A stretch of 64,000 nucleotides of DNA from Pseudomonas batumici (GCF_000820515.1 NZ_JXDG01000068.1:124001-188000); one strand, 5' to 3'; positions 39,337 through 48,752 are shown, counted from the first letter of the stretch. Translations and numbers: made by a program. The notes: a model not told the origin generated them from the letters alone.

Positions 39337-40060
39337 AGTTTCAGCCCTGCATAAGTATTACGGCGATCACCACGTGCTCAAGGGCATCGACCTGAGCGTC
39401 GAGGAAGGCCAGGTGGTGGCGATCATCGGGCGTAGCGGCTCGGGCAAAAGCACCCTGCTGCGCACCCTCAACGGCCTGGAGTCGATCAACGACGGGGTGA
39501 TCGAGGTCGACGGCCACTACCTGGACGCCGCCCGCGCCGATTTGCGCAACCTGCGGCAAAAGGTCGGCATGGTGTTCCAGCAGTTCAACCTGTTCCCGCA
39601 CCTGAGTGTCGGCGAAAACGTCATGCTCGCGCCCCAGGTGGTGCAGAAAGTGCCCAGGGCCAAGGCCGCCGAACTGGCGCGGCAGATGCTGGAACGGGTG
39701 GGCCTGGGGGAAAAGTTCGACGCGTTCCCGGAGCGCCTCTCCGGCGGCCAGCAGCAGCGCGTGGCAATCGCCCGGGCCCTGGCAATGTCGCCCAAGGTGC
39801 TGCTCTGCGACGAGATCACCTCGGCGCTGGACCCGGAACTGGTCAATGAAGTGCTCAGCGTGGTCCGCCAGCTGGCGAAGGAAGGCATGACCCTGATCAT
39901 GGTCACCCACGAAATGCGCTTCGCCCGGGAAGTCGGCGACAAGCTAGTGTTCATGCACCAGGGCAAGGTGCATGAAACGGGCGACCCCAAGGTCTTGTTC
40001 GCCCGCCCGCAAACAGCGGAGCTGGCGAACTTTATCGGCAGCGTGGAACAGCCGGCCTGA
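39323..40060 (+). CDS. Polar amino-acid ABC transporter ATP-binding protein
   Basis: 245 residues from the ATG at 39323 with AAAGGAG upstream. Walker A G-R-S-G-S-G-K-S-T near residue 36, Q-loop V-F-Q-Q-F-N-L-F-P-H near 82, signature L-S-G-G-Q-Q-Q-R near 143 and Walker B V-L-L-C-D-E-I-T near 165, where the usual E-P is E-I, as in many amino-acid ATPases. Completes the transporter; it is followed by a convergent fimbrial gene only four bases after its stop. Confidence 0.95.
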   Translation: MPLLRVSALHKYYGDHHVLKGIDLSVEEGQVVAIIGRSGSGKSTLLRTLNGLESINDGVIEVDGHYLDAARADLRNLRQKVGMVFQQFNLFPHLSVGENVMLAPQVVQKVPRAKAAELARQMLERVGLGEKFDAFPERLSGGQQQRVAIARALAMSPKVLLCDEITSALDPELVNEVLSVVRQLAKEGMTLIMVTHEMRFAREVGDKLVFMHQGKVHETGDPKVLFARPQTAELANFIGSVEQPA

Positions 40061-40064
40061 GCCG

Positions 40065-40616
40065 CTATTCCCCCGACAGCAACTCGAAACGCCCGCGACC
40101 TTCGACTGGCGTCTCGTCGCGCACCTGGGTCGCACTGACCGGCAGGTGAGTGTCGATCTCGACCTGCGCCGAGAAAAATCGCCCCTTGGCCGGCAGGTCC
40201 CGGGCCAGCACCACCAGGCTCTGGCCCGGCGCCATCAAGCGACTGGCCGCCGCCTCGGCCGGGCGTTGCGCGGCGGCCAAAGTCACCGCCTGGCCGTCGA
40301 GCACGGCGTTACTCAGGCCGACCGTGAAACGTCCCTGTCGATCGAAGCGAAAGGCCTGCGGCCCCGCTGCCGGCCCCTCGAAACGCAGCACCATCGAGGT
40401 CGGCCAGGGGCAGGCAATATTCAGGCTCAGCCGGCGGGTGCCGAGGAACAGGTCAGGCTGCCCAGCTACGTGCGACAGGCCGCCCGGGCGCAGCGCACCG
40501 AGCTCGATCTGCGACTGACTCAGCGACAGCGTGCAGTCATTGGCGCCGGCCGGGGCTGAAAACAGGACAAGCACGACGCAACTACGCCGTAAAACCGCGC
40601 GGACGCGAGCGTTCAT
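40065..40616 (-). CDS. Minor fimbrial subunit or tip protein of the chaperone-usher cluster
   Basis: 183 residues from the ATG at 40616, overlapping the usher stop by four bases (ATGA). A signal peptide (cleavage after P-A-G-A-N, near residue 23) precedes a beta-sandwich with two cysteines (D-C-T-L-S-L at the start and I-A-C-P-W-P near 67), a DUF1120-like layout. It ends R-G-R-F-E-L-L-S. Last gene of the operon, a place typical for the tip adhesin or an anchor subunit. Sequence similarity to the main subunit is low. Confidence 0.65.
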   Translation of the reverse strand: MNARVRAVLRRSCVVLVLFSAPAGANDCTLSLSQSQIELGALRPGGLSHVAGQPDLFLGTRRLSLNIACPWPTSMVLRFEGPAAGPQAFRFDRQGRFTVGLSNAVLDGQAVTLAAAQRPAEAAASRLMAPGQSLVVLARDLPAKGRFFSAQVEIDTHLPVSATQVRDETPVEGRGRFELLSGE

Positions 40617-43096
40617 AGAGGTCTTCCATAGGGTTGACTCGCCCGGCAAACCGCCGTGGCCGTTTCATAAAGCCGATCACTGTCCGCGGACTCGGACAAC
40701 TCGACCGGCAGCGTGCAGGCCGTGTGATCCGCCCGCCTGATCGTGAGCCGTTGGCCGGCCTCGACGTTGTTCAGGAAAACCATGCCGCCGCCCACCACCG
40801 TGGTCAGGAAAGCCCCGTCCTCACTGAACACCGAGGCGCCCTGGGGCAACGGCTCGGCGCTTTCGTCGGTGACCTTGAGCAGCAGCCGGCGAACCTTCAC
40901 CACGGTGAAATCCACCCGGTGGAATGAGCCGCGCCCGGCTTCGAGGTTTTTCGTCCCATTGCGCAGGTCGATCCGCCTTGGCAGCGAGCGGGTGTCGACC
41001 TCCAGTTGGCTATTGCGGTAGGCCGGCAGGCCGGCAACCACCGCCTGGCCGCTGAAGTCGGTCCAGACCGGGCCCTGGGGCGTGGCGACCCGCGCCCCGG
41101 GCAGATCGCCCACCGAGACCACGCCGAAGGTCTCCTGGATCGCGTAGGGCGAGAACGTCAGGCCGCCCTCATGCAGCACAACGCCGCCAGAGAGCTGCCC
41201 GCTGTAGCCGGTGCTGACGGGGCTGTGGGTCACCCCCAGGCCGACCTGGGTGTAACGCGGCATCAGGTTCAGGTTGCCACGGGTGATCTGCCGATCGCCC
41301 TTGAGGTCCTGCTCCAGCCCCAGGTCATAGCTGAGCGTGTCGTTGACCCGCTCGCGGTAGTCGCCGCCGATATCGAGGCGCTCGCCACGACGATTGAGGT
41401 AGCTGCTGATCCGCCGGTCACCGCCCAGCGGCACACTGACCCCCAGCCGCACCCCCAGGCCCGAGTCGATGGCATGGCGGTCGCCGCCCGAACCGAGGTC
41501 TGAATCCACGCTGAGGCTCAGGCTGGCATGGCGGTAGCTCTTGTTCCAGGAGCCGTGCAGACGCCGGGACAAGCGCCCGTCGAACATCAGATTGCGCGAG
41601 TAACCGAGGCTGAAACCGCCGAGTTGGCTATCCGACCAGCCAAGCGCGGCCGTGTACTGGTGCTTGAAGCGTGAACCGGGATCGTCCTTCAGGCCTGCTT
41701 CGCCGACCTGCAGCAGATCGCGATAACCGGTACTGCGCAGCGTGGCGCTGAGGTCCAGATCGACACCCGCCCCCAGCGGGCTGTTCAACGACAGGCTGTT
41801 CTGGCTCCCCGCCAGCGAGCTCCGGGTGTCATGGGACAAGCTGTTGCGCAGGCCGACACCGACCTGCTGCCCAAGGCGGCTGTCGAGCGCCCAACCGCTG
41901 GAACGGTAGTCATCGCTGCCCAGAAGCCCGGCGCTGAATGACGTGGCCTGGCCCAGTCCCCAGGTGCCGCTGCCGGTGGCGAGCAACGGCGGTTCTTCGC
42001 CGCGACCATGACTGCTGCGCAGCCTGCCCAGGGCCAGGTAGTAGCCGGGCTGGAACGCCGCAGCGCCCGGAAAGGACGCGGCGGGCACGACAAAACGACG
42101 CTCGCTGCCGGACTGGCCGATCACCCTCACCTCCAGGTCGCTGGTGCCGTTGAGCAGCGGCAAGCCGCCCAGGCTGAAAGGCCCCTGCGGCACCAGGCTG
42201 GTATGGATCAGCGCCCCGGACTGGCGGACCTCGACCCGCGATGCATCGAAGGCCATACCCTCGACCCACACACCGCGCCCGGCCTGGCCCCGCTGCGCGC
42301 CATCGGGCATGAATTGCACACCGGAAAGCTGGACCCCGGCGAACACCGGCCCGGCACTGTTGATCTGACCGGCCTGGAAGGTCGTCTGCCACGGCAGGAA
42401 GTCTCGCTGCGCATAGGCATACAGATGCTCGGTCCGCTCCTGCCCGTCATTGGAGACATGCAACTGGCGGCTGCGGACAATCCAGTCGCCGGCATTGAAC
42501 CCGGCCTCGGTAGTCGCCGAAAAGAAACGTCCACCGCCCTGGCGCGAGCGCGTATCGAAACCCAGCACATCGTAGTTGAGCAGCCCGGCGGTGCCGCCAC
42601 GGGCGTAGACACCACTGTCGAGCGCCGGCCCGCGCAGGGCCCGGGTCGGCACCAGCAGGGCAACTTCCTCGCGGTTGGGGCGCAGGATGACCTGGGTTTG
42701 CGGGTACTCGCGCAGAAAGGCGTGACAAACCTCCTCGGCGGCCTGCGCGTCAGCGGCGGGCATCTTCAAGCCGGCCTTGTCCAGCAACCCGGAGGTGAAA
42801 CACAACTGGCCGTCCCGGTCGAAACGCAGTTCCGCCAGCCCCAGGCGATTGCCGTTGAGTTCCAGCGCCACCCGCTGCGTTCCCTCGCGAAAGCGTGGCG
42901 CCGAGCGGAAGTAATCGGCCACCTGCGGATCGAGGCCGCGCTCGGAAAGCACGGACAGGTCAAACTCCGCTTCAGCCGCATCCTCCCGTTTCTCGGCCGC
43001 GACCGGCTCGCCCAGTCCCAGCAGAGCCGCCACACCGAGCGCCTTCGCCACCCCTGATGCAGGGGCGAACCTACCTGGCTGTCCTGGTTTTCTCAT
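40613..43096 (-). CDS. Fimbrial outer membrane usher protein
   Basis: 827 residues from the ATG at 43096 (MRKPGQPGRF). PapC/FimD family: N-terminal domain for chaperone docking, large 24-strand barrel (about 130-640) with the V-Y-A-R-G-G ... L-N-Y-D and Q-F-M-P-D-G motifs, plug domain (about 210-330), and C-terminal domains ending with the conserved cysteine pair (A-C-T-L-P ... A-V-C). N-terminal export signal is alanine-rich (G-V-A-A-L-L-G-L-G-E-P-V-A-A). It assembles the subunits encoded on both sides. The upstream in-frame extension overlaps the chaperone and is not used. Confidence 0.93.
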   Translation of the reverse strand: MRKPGQPGRFAPASGVAKALGVAALLGLGEPVAAEKREDAAEAEFDLSVLSERGLDPQVADYFRSAPRFREGTQRVALELNGNRLGLAELRFDRDGQLCFTSGLLDKAGLKMPAADAQAAEEVCHAFLREYPQTQVILRPNREEVALLVPTRALRGPALDSGVYARGGTAGLLNYDVLGFDTRSRQGGGRFFSATTEAGFNAGDWIVRSRQLHVSNDGQERTEHLYAYAQRDFLPWQTTFQAGQINSAGPVFAGVQLSGVQFMPDGAQRGQAGRGVWVEGMAFDASRVEVRQSGALIHTSLVPQGPFSLGGLPLLNGTSDLEVRVIGQSGSERRFVVPAASFPGAAAFQPGYYLALGRLRSSHGRGEEPPLLATGSGTWGLGQATSFSAGLLGSDDYRSSGWALDSRLGQQVGVGLRNSLSHDTRSSLAGSQNSLSLNSPLGAGVDLDLSATLRSTGYRDLLQVGEAGLKDDPGSRFKHQYTAALGWSDSQLGGFSLGYSRNLMFDGRLSRRLHGSWNKSYRHASLSLSVDSDLGSGGDRHAIDSGLGVRLGVSVPLGGDRRISSYLNRRGERLDIGGDYRERVNDTLSYDLGLEQDLKGDRQITRGNLNLMPRYTQVGLGVTHSPVSTGYSGQLSGGVVLHEGGLTFSPYAIQETFGVVSVGDLPGARVATPQGPVWTDFSGQAVVAGLPAYRNSQLEVDTRSLPRRIDLRNGTKNLEAGRGSFHRVDFTVVKVRRLLLKVTDESAEPLPQGASVFSEDGAFLTTVVGGGMVFLNNVEAGQRLTIRRADHTACTLPVELSESADSDRLYETATAVCRASQPYGRPL

Positions 43097-43103
43097 GAGG
43101 GCG

Positions 43104-43832
43104 TCACAACGCCTCGAGCAGAATGGGCGCTTCGTGACGGGCGACGGCAAAACCATAGACCGTCGCCGGCTGCAGCGTGACCGAGGTGGCCGCGGGTTGT
43201 GTCGCGTCCGTTTCAACCGCCAGGGTCTCCCCTGGCAGGACATAACCGCGACTCAGCATCACGCTGACCTTGTGCGGATTGAGTTCCAGTTCCGGCGACA
43301 GGCGCACCACATAGGGACTGTCATTGCGCACCACCAGTCGGGCCCCGTCCAAATGCCAGGTCAGCTCCTTCCAGGGCGCCGGATGCCGCGCCAGCCCCTT
43401 GGGATGCAGGATCAGCGGCAGGTTCTGGCGCAGGCTGATGCCGACGGTGGCGCCGGACCCGCTCTTGCGCTGGGGAATACCTTCGAAGGTGACGCGCTTC
43501 AAACGCTGGGTCTTGAGTGGCTGGCCGTTGGCGGTGAGAAACCGGACCAGTTGCGTCTCACCGGCATCGACCCGGGTGACAGGGGGCGTGATCACCACCA
43601 ACGACTCAGGATCCTCGGGAATGGATTCGATAGCCGAATGCAGCAAGGCCGGACCGCCGTCGGTGTTCTTGATATGGATACTCGCTTCCCCTTCCTCCTC
43701 ATAGAGAATCACCACCGTGGTTTCCGGTTGCATGCCATCGGCACGGGCGACACTCCAGAACACGCCCAGGAGAAAGAACAGCACACCGGCAAACAAAGAC
43801 CCGGACCTGGGTATAAGGGGTACAACATTCAA
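43104..43832 (-). CDS. Fimbrial periplasmic chaperone
   Basis: 242 residues beginning at a TTG (43832) with AAGGAG eight bases upstream; the nearby ATG is out of frame. A signal peptide (F-F-L-L-G-V-F-W-S-V-A-R-A) leads to two Ig-like domains of the PapD fold: V-V-I-L-Y-E-E-E-G near residue 40, the T-R-V-D-A-G-E-T-Q-L-V-R-F strand near 85, and R-L-S-P-E-L-E-L-N-P near 178. It shields subunits and hands them to the usher, whose gene starts seven bases downstream of its stop. Confidence 0.9.
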   Translation of the reverse strand: MNVVPLIPRSGSLFAGVLFFLLGVFWSVARADGMQPETTVVILYEEEGEASIHIKNTDGGPALLHSAIESIPEDPESLVVITPPVTRVDAGETQLVRFLTANGQPLKTQRLKRVTFEGIPQRKSGSGATVGISLRQNLPLILHPKGLARHPAPWKELTWHLDGARLVVRNDSPYVVRLSPELELNPHKVSVMLSRGYVLPGETLAVETDATQPAATSVTLQPATVYGFAVARHEAPILLEAL

Positions 43833-43876
43833 GCGATACGCTCCTTGCGAATACGTTCTTATTGTTCAGTACATAT

Positions 43877-43910
43877 AAAAAAGCGTGCCGGCACATAGGC
43901 GTGTGCCGGC
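43877..43910 (-). terminator. Attenuating terminator after the main fimbrial subunit
   Basis: On the minus strand GCCGGCACA and TGTGCCGGC form a 9-bp stem with a six-base loop, followed by ACGC and a run of six T. It lies 27 bases after the subunit stop and before the chaperone. It would let the subunit be made in excess over the assembly proteins. Confidence 0.75.
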
Positions 43911-43936
43911 CACCCTGTTACTTACATCAGCGCAAT

Positions 43937-44590
43937 TCAGAGATAACGCAGTTCCAGCGTTGCCAAGCCATCCAGATACAGTTCCTGGGTAATATCCAAC
44001 TCGGAGGTCTTATTGATAACCGGCTGGACTTCCAACCGACCGCTGACCCGTTGTACCGACGCCGGATGAGTGGCGAAGAAGCCGCTCCAGGACATGACGT
44101 TCTGATACTGGCCCAAGGCACCGTTGCCACGACTCCAGTTCAAACCGTTATTGGTCGAGACGATGGTGTTGACCAGCGGGAAATCGGCCACGGAATCCGT
44201 CACGCGCAGGGCGTAACCGCCGATCCGCTGGCCGACCGCCGTGGTCCCCAGGCCGTAGTTGTAGGCATCGTTATAGCCTGGGCCGAGGGCCGCCTGCAGG
44301 ATCCCCGGTACCTTGCTGCTGGAGCGGTTGTCGAGCGTCTTCACCCCCACCCGGGTGCCGCCATCGCAATTGACCGTAAACGGCACTCCCCTGGACTGCA
44401 GACGCGTGTAGGCATTGGGGCTCAGTTCAGCGGCACGGATTTTCCCAAAATCGACCACGCCGCCATTGTGCAGGCTCAATGTGCAACTGGCCGGAACGAT
44501 CGTCCCTTTCACCAACAAGTCCGCGGCGTTGGCATTGCCTCCCAGCGCAACCAACAGGGCACCGAGCGCCCATCCGGATACCGACTTCAT
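43937..44590 (-). CDS. Major fimbrial subunit, DUF1120 family
   Basis: 217 residues from the ATG at 44590 (GGGAGTAGGA upstream; an in-frame ATG also lies at 44611). Signal peptide cleavage near N-A-N-A-A-D, residue 23. The mature protein has the DUF1120 layout: V-K-G-T-I-V-P-A-S-C-T-L-S with the first cysteine, the F-T-V-N-C second cysteine, a D-N-R-S-S loop, and a C-terminal beta-strand with the conserved Y-x-D-G-L-A-T-L-E-L-R-Y-L end. First gene of the operon and probably the most abundant subunit. Confidence 0.85.
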   Translation of the reverse strand: MKSVSGWALGALLVALGGNANAADLLVKGTIVPASCTLSLHNGGVVDFGKIRAAELSPNAYTRLQSRGVPFTVNCDGGTRVGVKTLDNRSSSKVPGILQAALGPGYNDAYNYGLGTTAVGQRIGGYALRVTDSVADFPLVNTIVSTNNGLNWSRGNGALGQYQNVMSWSGFFATHPASVQRVSGRLEVQPVINKTSELDITQELYLDGLATLELRYL

Positions 44591-45016
44591 TTTCCTACTC
44601 CCTATTATCAAGTTTTAGCAGATGCCTGTTATTCAGGACTGCGGGATTCAATCCGGGATCACACCCGAAACCGGGCAAGCACTTAGGCCTCCCGAATGCA
44701 GTCCGATAAATAATTAACACCCAGGCATGATTGCCGGACGTTAGTTTCCACGCTGGCGCCTGACAAAAAAACCGGAAGTTGCCGCGCGCCGGGTGCGACG
44801 GGTAGGCAAACAGTGCCAACTTTAATAAGTATCGGTGTCGTCACAATTCATGACCTGGGTCATCAATGTGAAATATTTATGTAGGAAAATTGAAGTAATA
44901 ATTTTCCAACCACCCCGCAGCAAGCCCTCCCGGCCGGAAGCTCCTCGGCGTCCTACGTTGGCGTCGGAGCCCGATCGTGGCAGGATGGCGAGGTTACCGA
45001 CCGAGATCCTTCAACC
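44591..45016. other. Divergent intergenic region, fimbrial operon to ppx
   Basis: No gene was seen here. The middle is AT-rich (TAATAAG, AAATATTTATG, GTAATAATTTTCC), which suits promoters for both operons. A 14-bp near-palindrome, ATGACC-TG-GGTCAT, lies at 44850-44863. A small ORF at 44835 overlaps ppx and has no coding character. Confidence 0.5.
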
Positions 45017-46525
45017 ATGCCGCATTCCCAAGTCACGAATCTGTCCCTGATCGCCGCCATCGATCTGGGCTCCAACAGCTTCCACATGGTCGTGGCCAAG
45101 GCCCAGAACGGTGAGATCCGCATTCTGGAGCGCCTCGGCGAGAAGGTTCAGCTGGCGGCGGGTATCGACGAGGAGCGTCAGCTCAGCGAAGAGTCCATCC
45201 AGCGCGGGCTCGATTGCCTGAAGCGCTTTGCCCAGCTGATCATCGGCATGCCCCTGGGCGCCGTACGCATCGTCGGCACCAACGCCCTGCGCGAAGCCCG
45301 CAACCGTGCTGAATTCATCCGCCGGGCCGAGGAAATCCTCGGCCATCCGGTGGAAGTCATCTCCGGTCGTGAAGAAGCCCGACTGATCTACCTCGGCGTG
45401 TCCCACACCCTCGCCGACACCCCGGGCAAGCGCCTGGTGGCCGACATCGGCGGCGGCAGTACCGAATTCATCATCGGCCAGCGCTTCGAGCCGCTGCTGC
45501 GCGAAAGCCTGCAAATGGGTTGCGTCAGCTACACCCAGCGCTATTTCCGCGACGGCAAGATCACCCCGGCCCGCTACGCCCAGGCCTATACGGCGGCGCG
45601 CCTGGAAATCATGAGCATCGAGTACGCGCTGCACCGCCTGACCTGGGATGAAGCCATCGGCTCGTCCGGCACCATCCGTGCCATCGGCCTGGCCCTCAAG
45701 GCGGGCGGCCAGGGCAGTGGCGAGGTGAATGCCGAGGGGCTGGCCTGGCTCAAGCGCAAACTGTTCAAGCTCGGCGATGTCGAGAAAATCGATTTCGAAG
45801 GGATCAAGCCCGACCGCCGCGCCATCTTCCCGGCGGGCCTGGCGATTCTCGAAGCGATCTTCGATGCCCTCGACCTGCAACGCATGGACCACTGCGAGGG
45901 CGCCCTGCGCGAAGGCGTGCTCTACGACCTGCTGGGCCGTCATCACCACGAAGACGTGCGCGAACGCACCCTCAGCTCGCTGATGGAGCGCTACCACGTC
46001 GACCTCGAGCAAGCCGCACGGGTCGAGCGCAAGGCACTGCATGCCTTCGACCAGGTGGCCGAGGCCTGGGAACTGGACGACGGGGTCTGGCGCGAGCTGC
46101 TGGGCTGGGCCGCCAAGGTCCATGAAGTGGGCCTGGACATCGCCCACTACCAGTACCACAAGCACGGCGCCTACCTGATCGAGCACTCGGACCTGGCCGG
46201 TTTCTCACGGGAAGACCAGCTCATGCTCGCCCTGCTGGTCCGCGGGCACCGGCGCAATATTCCCAAGGACAGGTTCGCCGAGTTCGGCGATGACGATGAA
46301 GGCACCAAGCTGATTCGCCTGTGCGTACTGCTGCGCTTCGCAATCCTGTTCCATCACATCCGCGGCACCCAGGAAATGCCGCAGGTCACCTTGCGTGCCG
46401 ACGGCGATAGCTTGGATGTGGTGTTTCCCAAGGACTGGCTGGAGCAGAACCAGCTGACTCAGGCCGACTTCGCCCAGGAGGCGGAGTGGCTGACCCGAGT
46501 CAGCATCGTCCTCAACGTACGCTGA
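45017..46525 (+). CDS. ppx: Exopolyphosphatase
   Basis: 502 residues, Ppx/GppA family, ASKHA fold. Phosphate 1 motif A-I-D-L-G-S-N-S-F-H-M near residue 13, G-T-N-A-L-R-E-A near 85, and the D-I-G-G-G-S-T-E-F loop near 147 carry the active site; the C-terminal HD-like helical domain (about 310-500) contains H-E-V-G-L and related helices. It removes terminal phosphates from polyphosphate. Its last 14 bases overlap the convergent ppk gene, tying the hydrolase and the synthase together at one locus as in other pseudomonads. Confidence 0.96.
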   Translation: MPHSQVTNLSLIAAIDLGSNSFHMVVAKAQNGEIRILERLGEKVQLAAGIDEERQLSEESIQRGLDCLKRFAQLIIGMPLGAVRIVGTNALREARNRAEFIRRAEEILGHPVEVISGREEARLIYLGVSHTLADTPGKRLVADIGGGSTEFIIGQRFEPLLRESLQMGCVSYTQRYFRDGKITPARYAQAYTAARLEIMSIEYALHRLTWDEAIGSSGTIRAIGLALKAGGQGSGEVNAEGLAWLKRKLFKLGDVEKIDFEGIKPDRRAIFPAGLAILEAIFDALDLQRMDHCEGALREGVLYDLLGRHHHEDVRERTLSSLMERYHVDLEQAARVERKALHAFDQVAEAWELDDGVWRELLGWAAKVHEVGLDIAHYQYHKHGAYLIEHSDLAGFSREDQLMLALLVRGHRRNIPKDRFAEFGDDDEGTKLIRLCVLLRFAILFHHIRGTQEMPQVTLRADGDSLDVVFPKDWLEQNQLTQADFAQEAEWLTRVSIVLNVR

Positions 46526-48734
46526 GGACCGGGTTGCTCAGGCGATCGAGCAAGGTCGCCTGGGCACTGCGCGGGTTCTGGTTGCCGGTCGGGGTGTTGC
46601 GGATATAGCGACCGTCCGACTGCAGGGTCCAGCTGTGGGTGTTATCGGTGAGATAACTTTCCAGCTCTTTCTTGACCCGCAGGATCAACTTCTTGCCTTC
46701 CACCGGGAAGCAGGTCTCGACGCGCTTGTCGAGGTTGCGCTCCATCCAGTCGGCACTGGAGAGGAACATCTGCTCCTCGCCGCCGTTGAGGAAGTAGAAC
46801 ACCCGGGTGTGCTCCAGGAAGCGACCGATGATCGAGCGCACCTGGATATTGTGCGAAACCCCGGCGATGCCCGGACGCAGGCAGCACATGCCGCGCACCA
46901 CCAGGTCGATCCGCACGCCGCACTGGCTGGCCTTGTACAAGGCGCGGATGATCTTCGGATCGGTCAGCGAGTTGAACTTGGCAATGATGTGCGCCGGCTT
47001 GCCGTCGATGGCGAACTGGGTTTCCCGGGCAATCATGTCGAGCATGCCCTTCTTCAGGGTGAACGGCGCGTGCAGCAACTTCTTCATGCGCAACGTCTTG
47101 CCCATGCCGATCAACTGGCTGAACAGTTTGCCGACGTCTTCGCACAGGGCGTCGTCGGACGTCAGCAGGCTGTAGTCGGTGTACAGGCGGGCGTTGCCGG
47201 CGTGGTAGTTACCGGTCCCCAGGTGCGCGTAACGGACGATCTCGCCGGCCTCGCGGCGCAGGATCAGCATCATCTTGGCGTGGGTCTTGAAGCCGACCAC
47301 GCCGTAGATCACCACCGCACCGGCCGCTTGCAGGCGGCTGGCCAGTTGCAGGTTGGACTCTTCGTCGAAGCGCGCACGCAATTCGATCACCGCGGTGACT
47401 TCCTTGCCGTTGCGCGCGGCGTCCACCAGGGCGTCGACGATTTCCGAGTTGGCCCCGCTGCGGTACAGGGTCTGGCGCACGGCCAGTACATGCGGGTCCT
47501 TGGCCGCCTGGCGCAGCAGGTCGACCACTGGGGTGAAGGATTCGAACGGGTGCAGCAAGAGGATGTCCTGCTTGCTGATCACGCTGAAAATGTTCTCGCT
47601 GTTCTGCAGCAGTTTCGGGATCTGCGGGGTGAACGGCGTGTATTGCAGCTCCGGATGGCTGTCCAGGCCGGTGATGCTGAACAGCCGCGTCAGGTTCACC
47701 GGACCGTTGACCTGGTACAGCTCGGTCTCGTTCAGGTTGAACTGCTTGAGCAGGTAGTCCGACAGGTGTTTCGGGCAGGTGTCGGCCACTTCCAGGCGCA
47801 CGGCGTCACCGTAGCGCCGGGAGAACAGCTCGCCGCGCAGGGCGCGGGCCAGGTCTTCGACATCCTCGGAGTCCAGCGCCAGGTCGGCGTTACGGGTCAG
47901 GCGGAACTGGTAGCAGCCCTTGACCTTCATGCCCTGGAACAGGTCGTCGGCGTGCGCGTGGATCATCGACGACAGGAATACATAGTTATCGCCAGGCCCA
48001 CCCACGTCTTCGGGTACCTTGATGATCCTCGGCAGCAGGCGCGGCGCCGGGATGATCGCCAGGCCCGAGTCGCGACCGAAGGCGTCGATGCCCTCGAGCT
48101 CGACGATGAAGTTCAGGCTCTTGTTCACCAGCAACGGGAACGGGTGCGTCGGGTCGAGGCCGATGGGGGTGATGATCGGCGCGATCTCGTCGCGGAAATA
48201 GCGACGGACCCAGGTCTTGAGCTTGGTGGTCCAGTAGCGGCGACGGATAAAGCGCACCTGGTGCTTTTCCAGTTCCGGCAACAGGATGTCGTTGAGGATC
48301 GCGTATTGGCGGTCGACCTGCTCGTGCACCAGTTCGCTGATGCGCGCCAGCGCCTGGTGCGGCTGCAAGCCGTCGGCGCCGGCCTGCTCACGGGCGAAGG
48401 TGATCTGCTTCTTGAGACCGGCCACGCGAATTTCGAAGAACTCGTCCAGGTTGCTGGAGAAGATCAGCAGGAACTTCAGTCGCTCCAGCAGCGGATAGGA
48501 CTCATCCAGCGCCTGCTCCAGCACGCGGATGTTGAACTTCAGCTGCGACAGCTCACGGTGGATATACAGGCTGCTGTCATCCAGGCTGGGAATCACCACC
48601 GCCGAGGGCACCGCCACATGGGGCGCTTCGGCGACCACGGCTACGGATTCCAGCTCCGGCGGGGCTTCGACGATCTGCTCGATCACCGCTTGAGCGTCTT
48701 TTACTTCAACTTCGCTGAGTCCTTCGGTATTCAT
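46512..48734 (-). CDS. ppk: Polyphosphate kinase 1
   Basis: 740 residues, an ordinary PPK1 length. It makes polyphosphate from ATP. Domains in order: N domain (about 50-160, the Y-I-H-R-E-L-S-Q-L-K-F-N start), head domain, and C1/C2 catalytic domains. The autophosphorylated histidine region is Y-A-H-L-G-T-G-N-Y-H near residue 500 and the second His region is near 650 (F-L-E-H-T-R-V-F-Y-F). The N-terminal 50 residues are acidic and variable. Convergent with ppx, 14-base overlap; transcribed from the hemB side. Confidence 0.96.
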   Translation of the reverse strand: MNTEGLSEVEVKDAQAVIEQIVEAPPELESVAVVAEAPHVAVPSAVVIPSLDDSSLYIHRELSQLKFNIRVLEQALDESYPLLERLKFLLIFSSNLDEFFEIRVAGLKKQITFAREQAGADGLQPHQALARISELVHEQVDRQYAILNDILLPELEKHQVRFIRRRYWTTKLKTWVRRYFRDEIAPIITPIGLDPTHPFPLLVNKSLNFIVELEGIDAFGRDSGLAIIPAPRLLPRIIKVPEDVGGPGDNYVFLSSMIHAHADDLFQGMKVKGCYQFRLTRNADLALDSEDVEDLARALRGELFSRRYGDAVRLEVADTCPKHLSDYLLKQFNLNETELYQVNGPVNLTRLFSITGLDSHPELQYTPFTPQIPKLLQNSENIFSVISKQDILLLHPFESFTPVVDLLRQAAKDPHVLAVRQTLYRSGANSEIVDALVDAARNGKEVTAVIELRARFDEESNLQLASRLQAAGAVVIYGVVGFKTHAKMMLILRREAGEIVRYAHLGTGNYHAGNARLYTDYSLLTSDDALCEDVGKLFSQLIGMGKTLRMKKLLHAPFTLKKGMLDMIARETQFAIDGKPAHIIAKFNSLTDPKIIRALYKASQCGVRIDLVVRGMCCLRPGIAGVSHNIQVRSIIGRFLEHTRVFYFLNGGEEQMFLSSADWMERNLDKRVETCFPVEGKKLILRVKKELESYLTDNTHSWTLQSDGRYIRNTPTGNQNPRSAQATLLDRLSNPVLSVR

Positions 48735-48752
48735 CGAGTGTTCCTGTGAGGG

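Noticed and set aside
43826..43828. ATG near the chaperone start
   Set aside because: It is out of frame with the chaperone; the TTG at 43832 with AAGGAG is the best supported start.
44835..45050. 71-residue ORF upstream of ppx
   Set aside because: It overlaps the ppx start in another frame and has irregular composition without a ribosome site.
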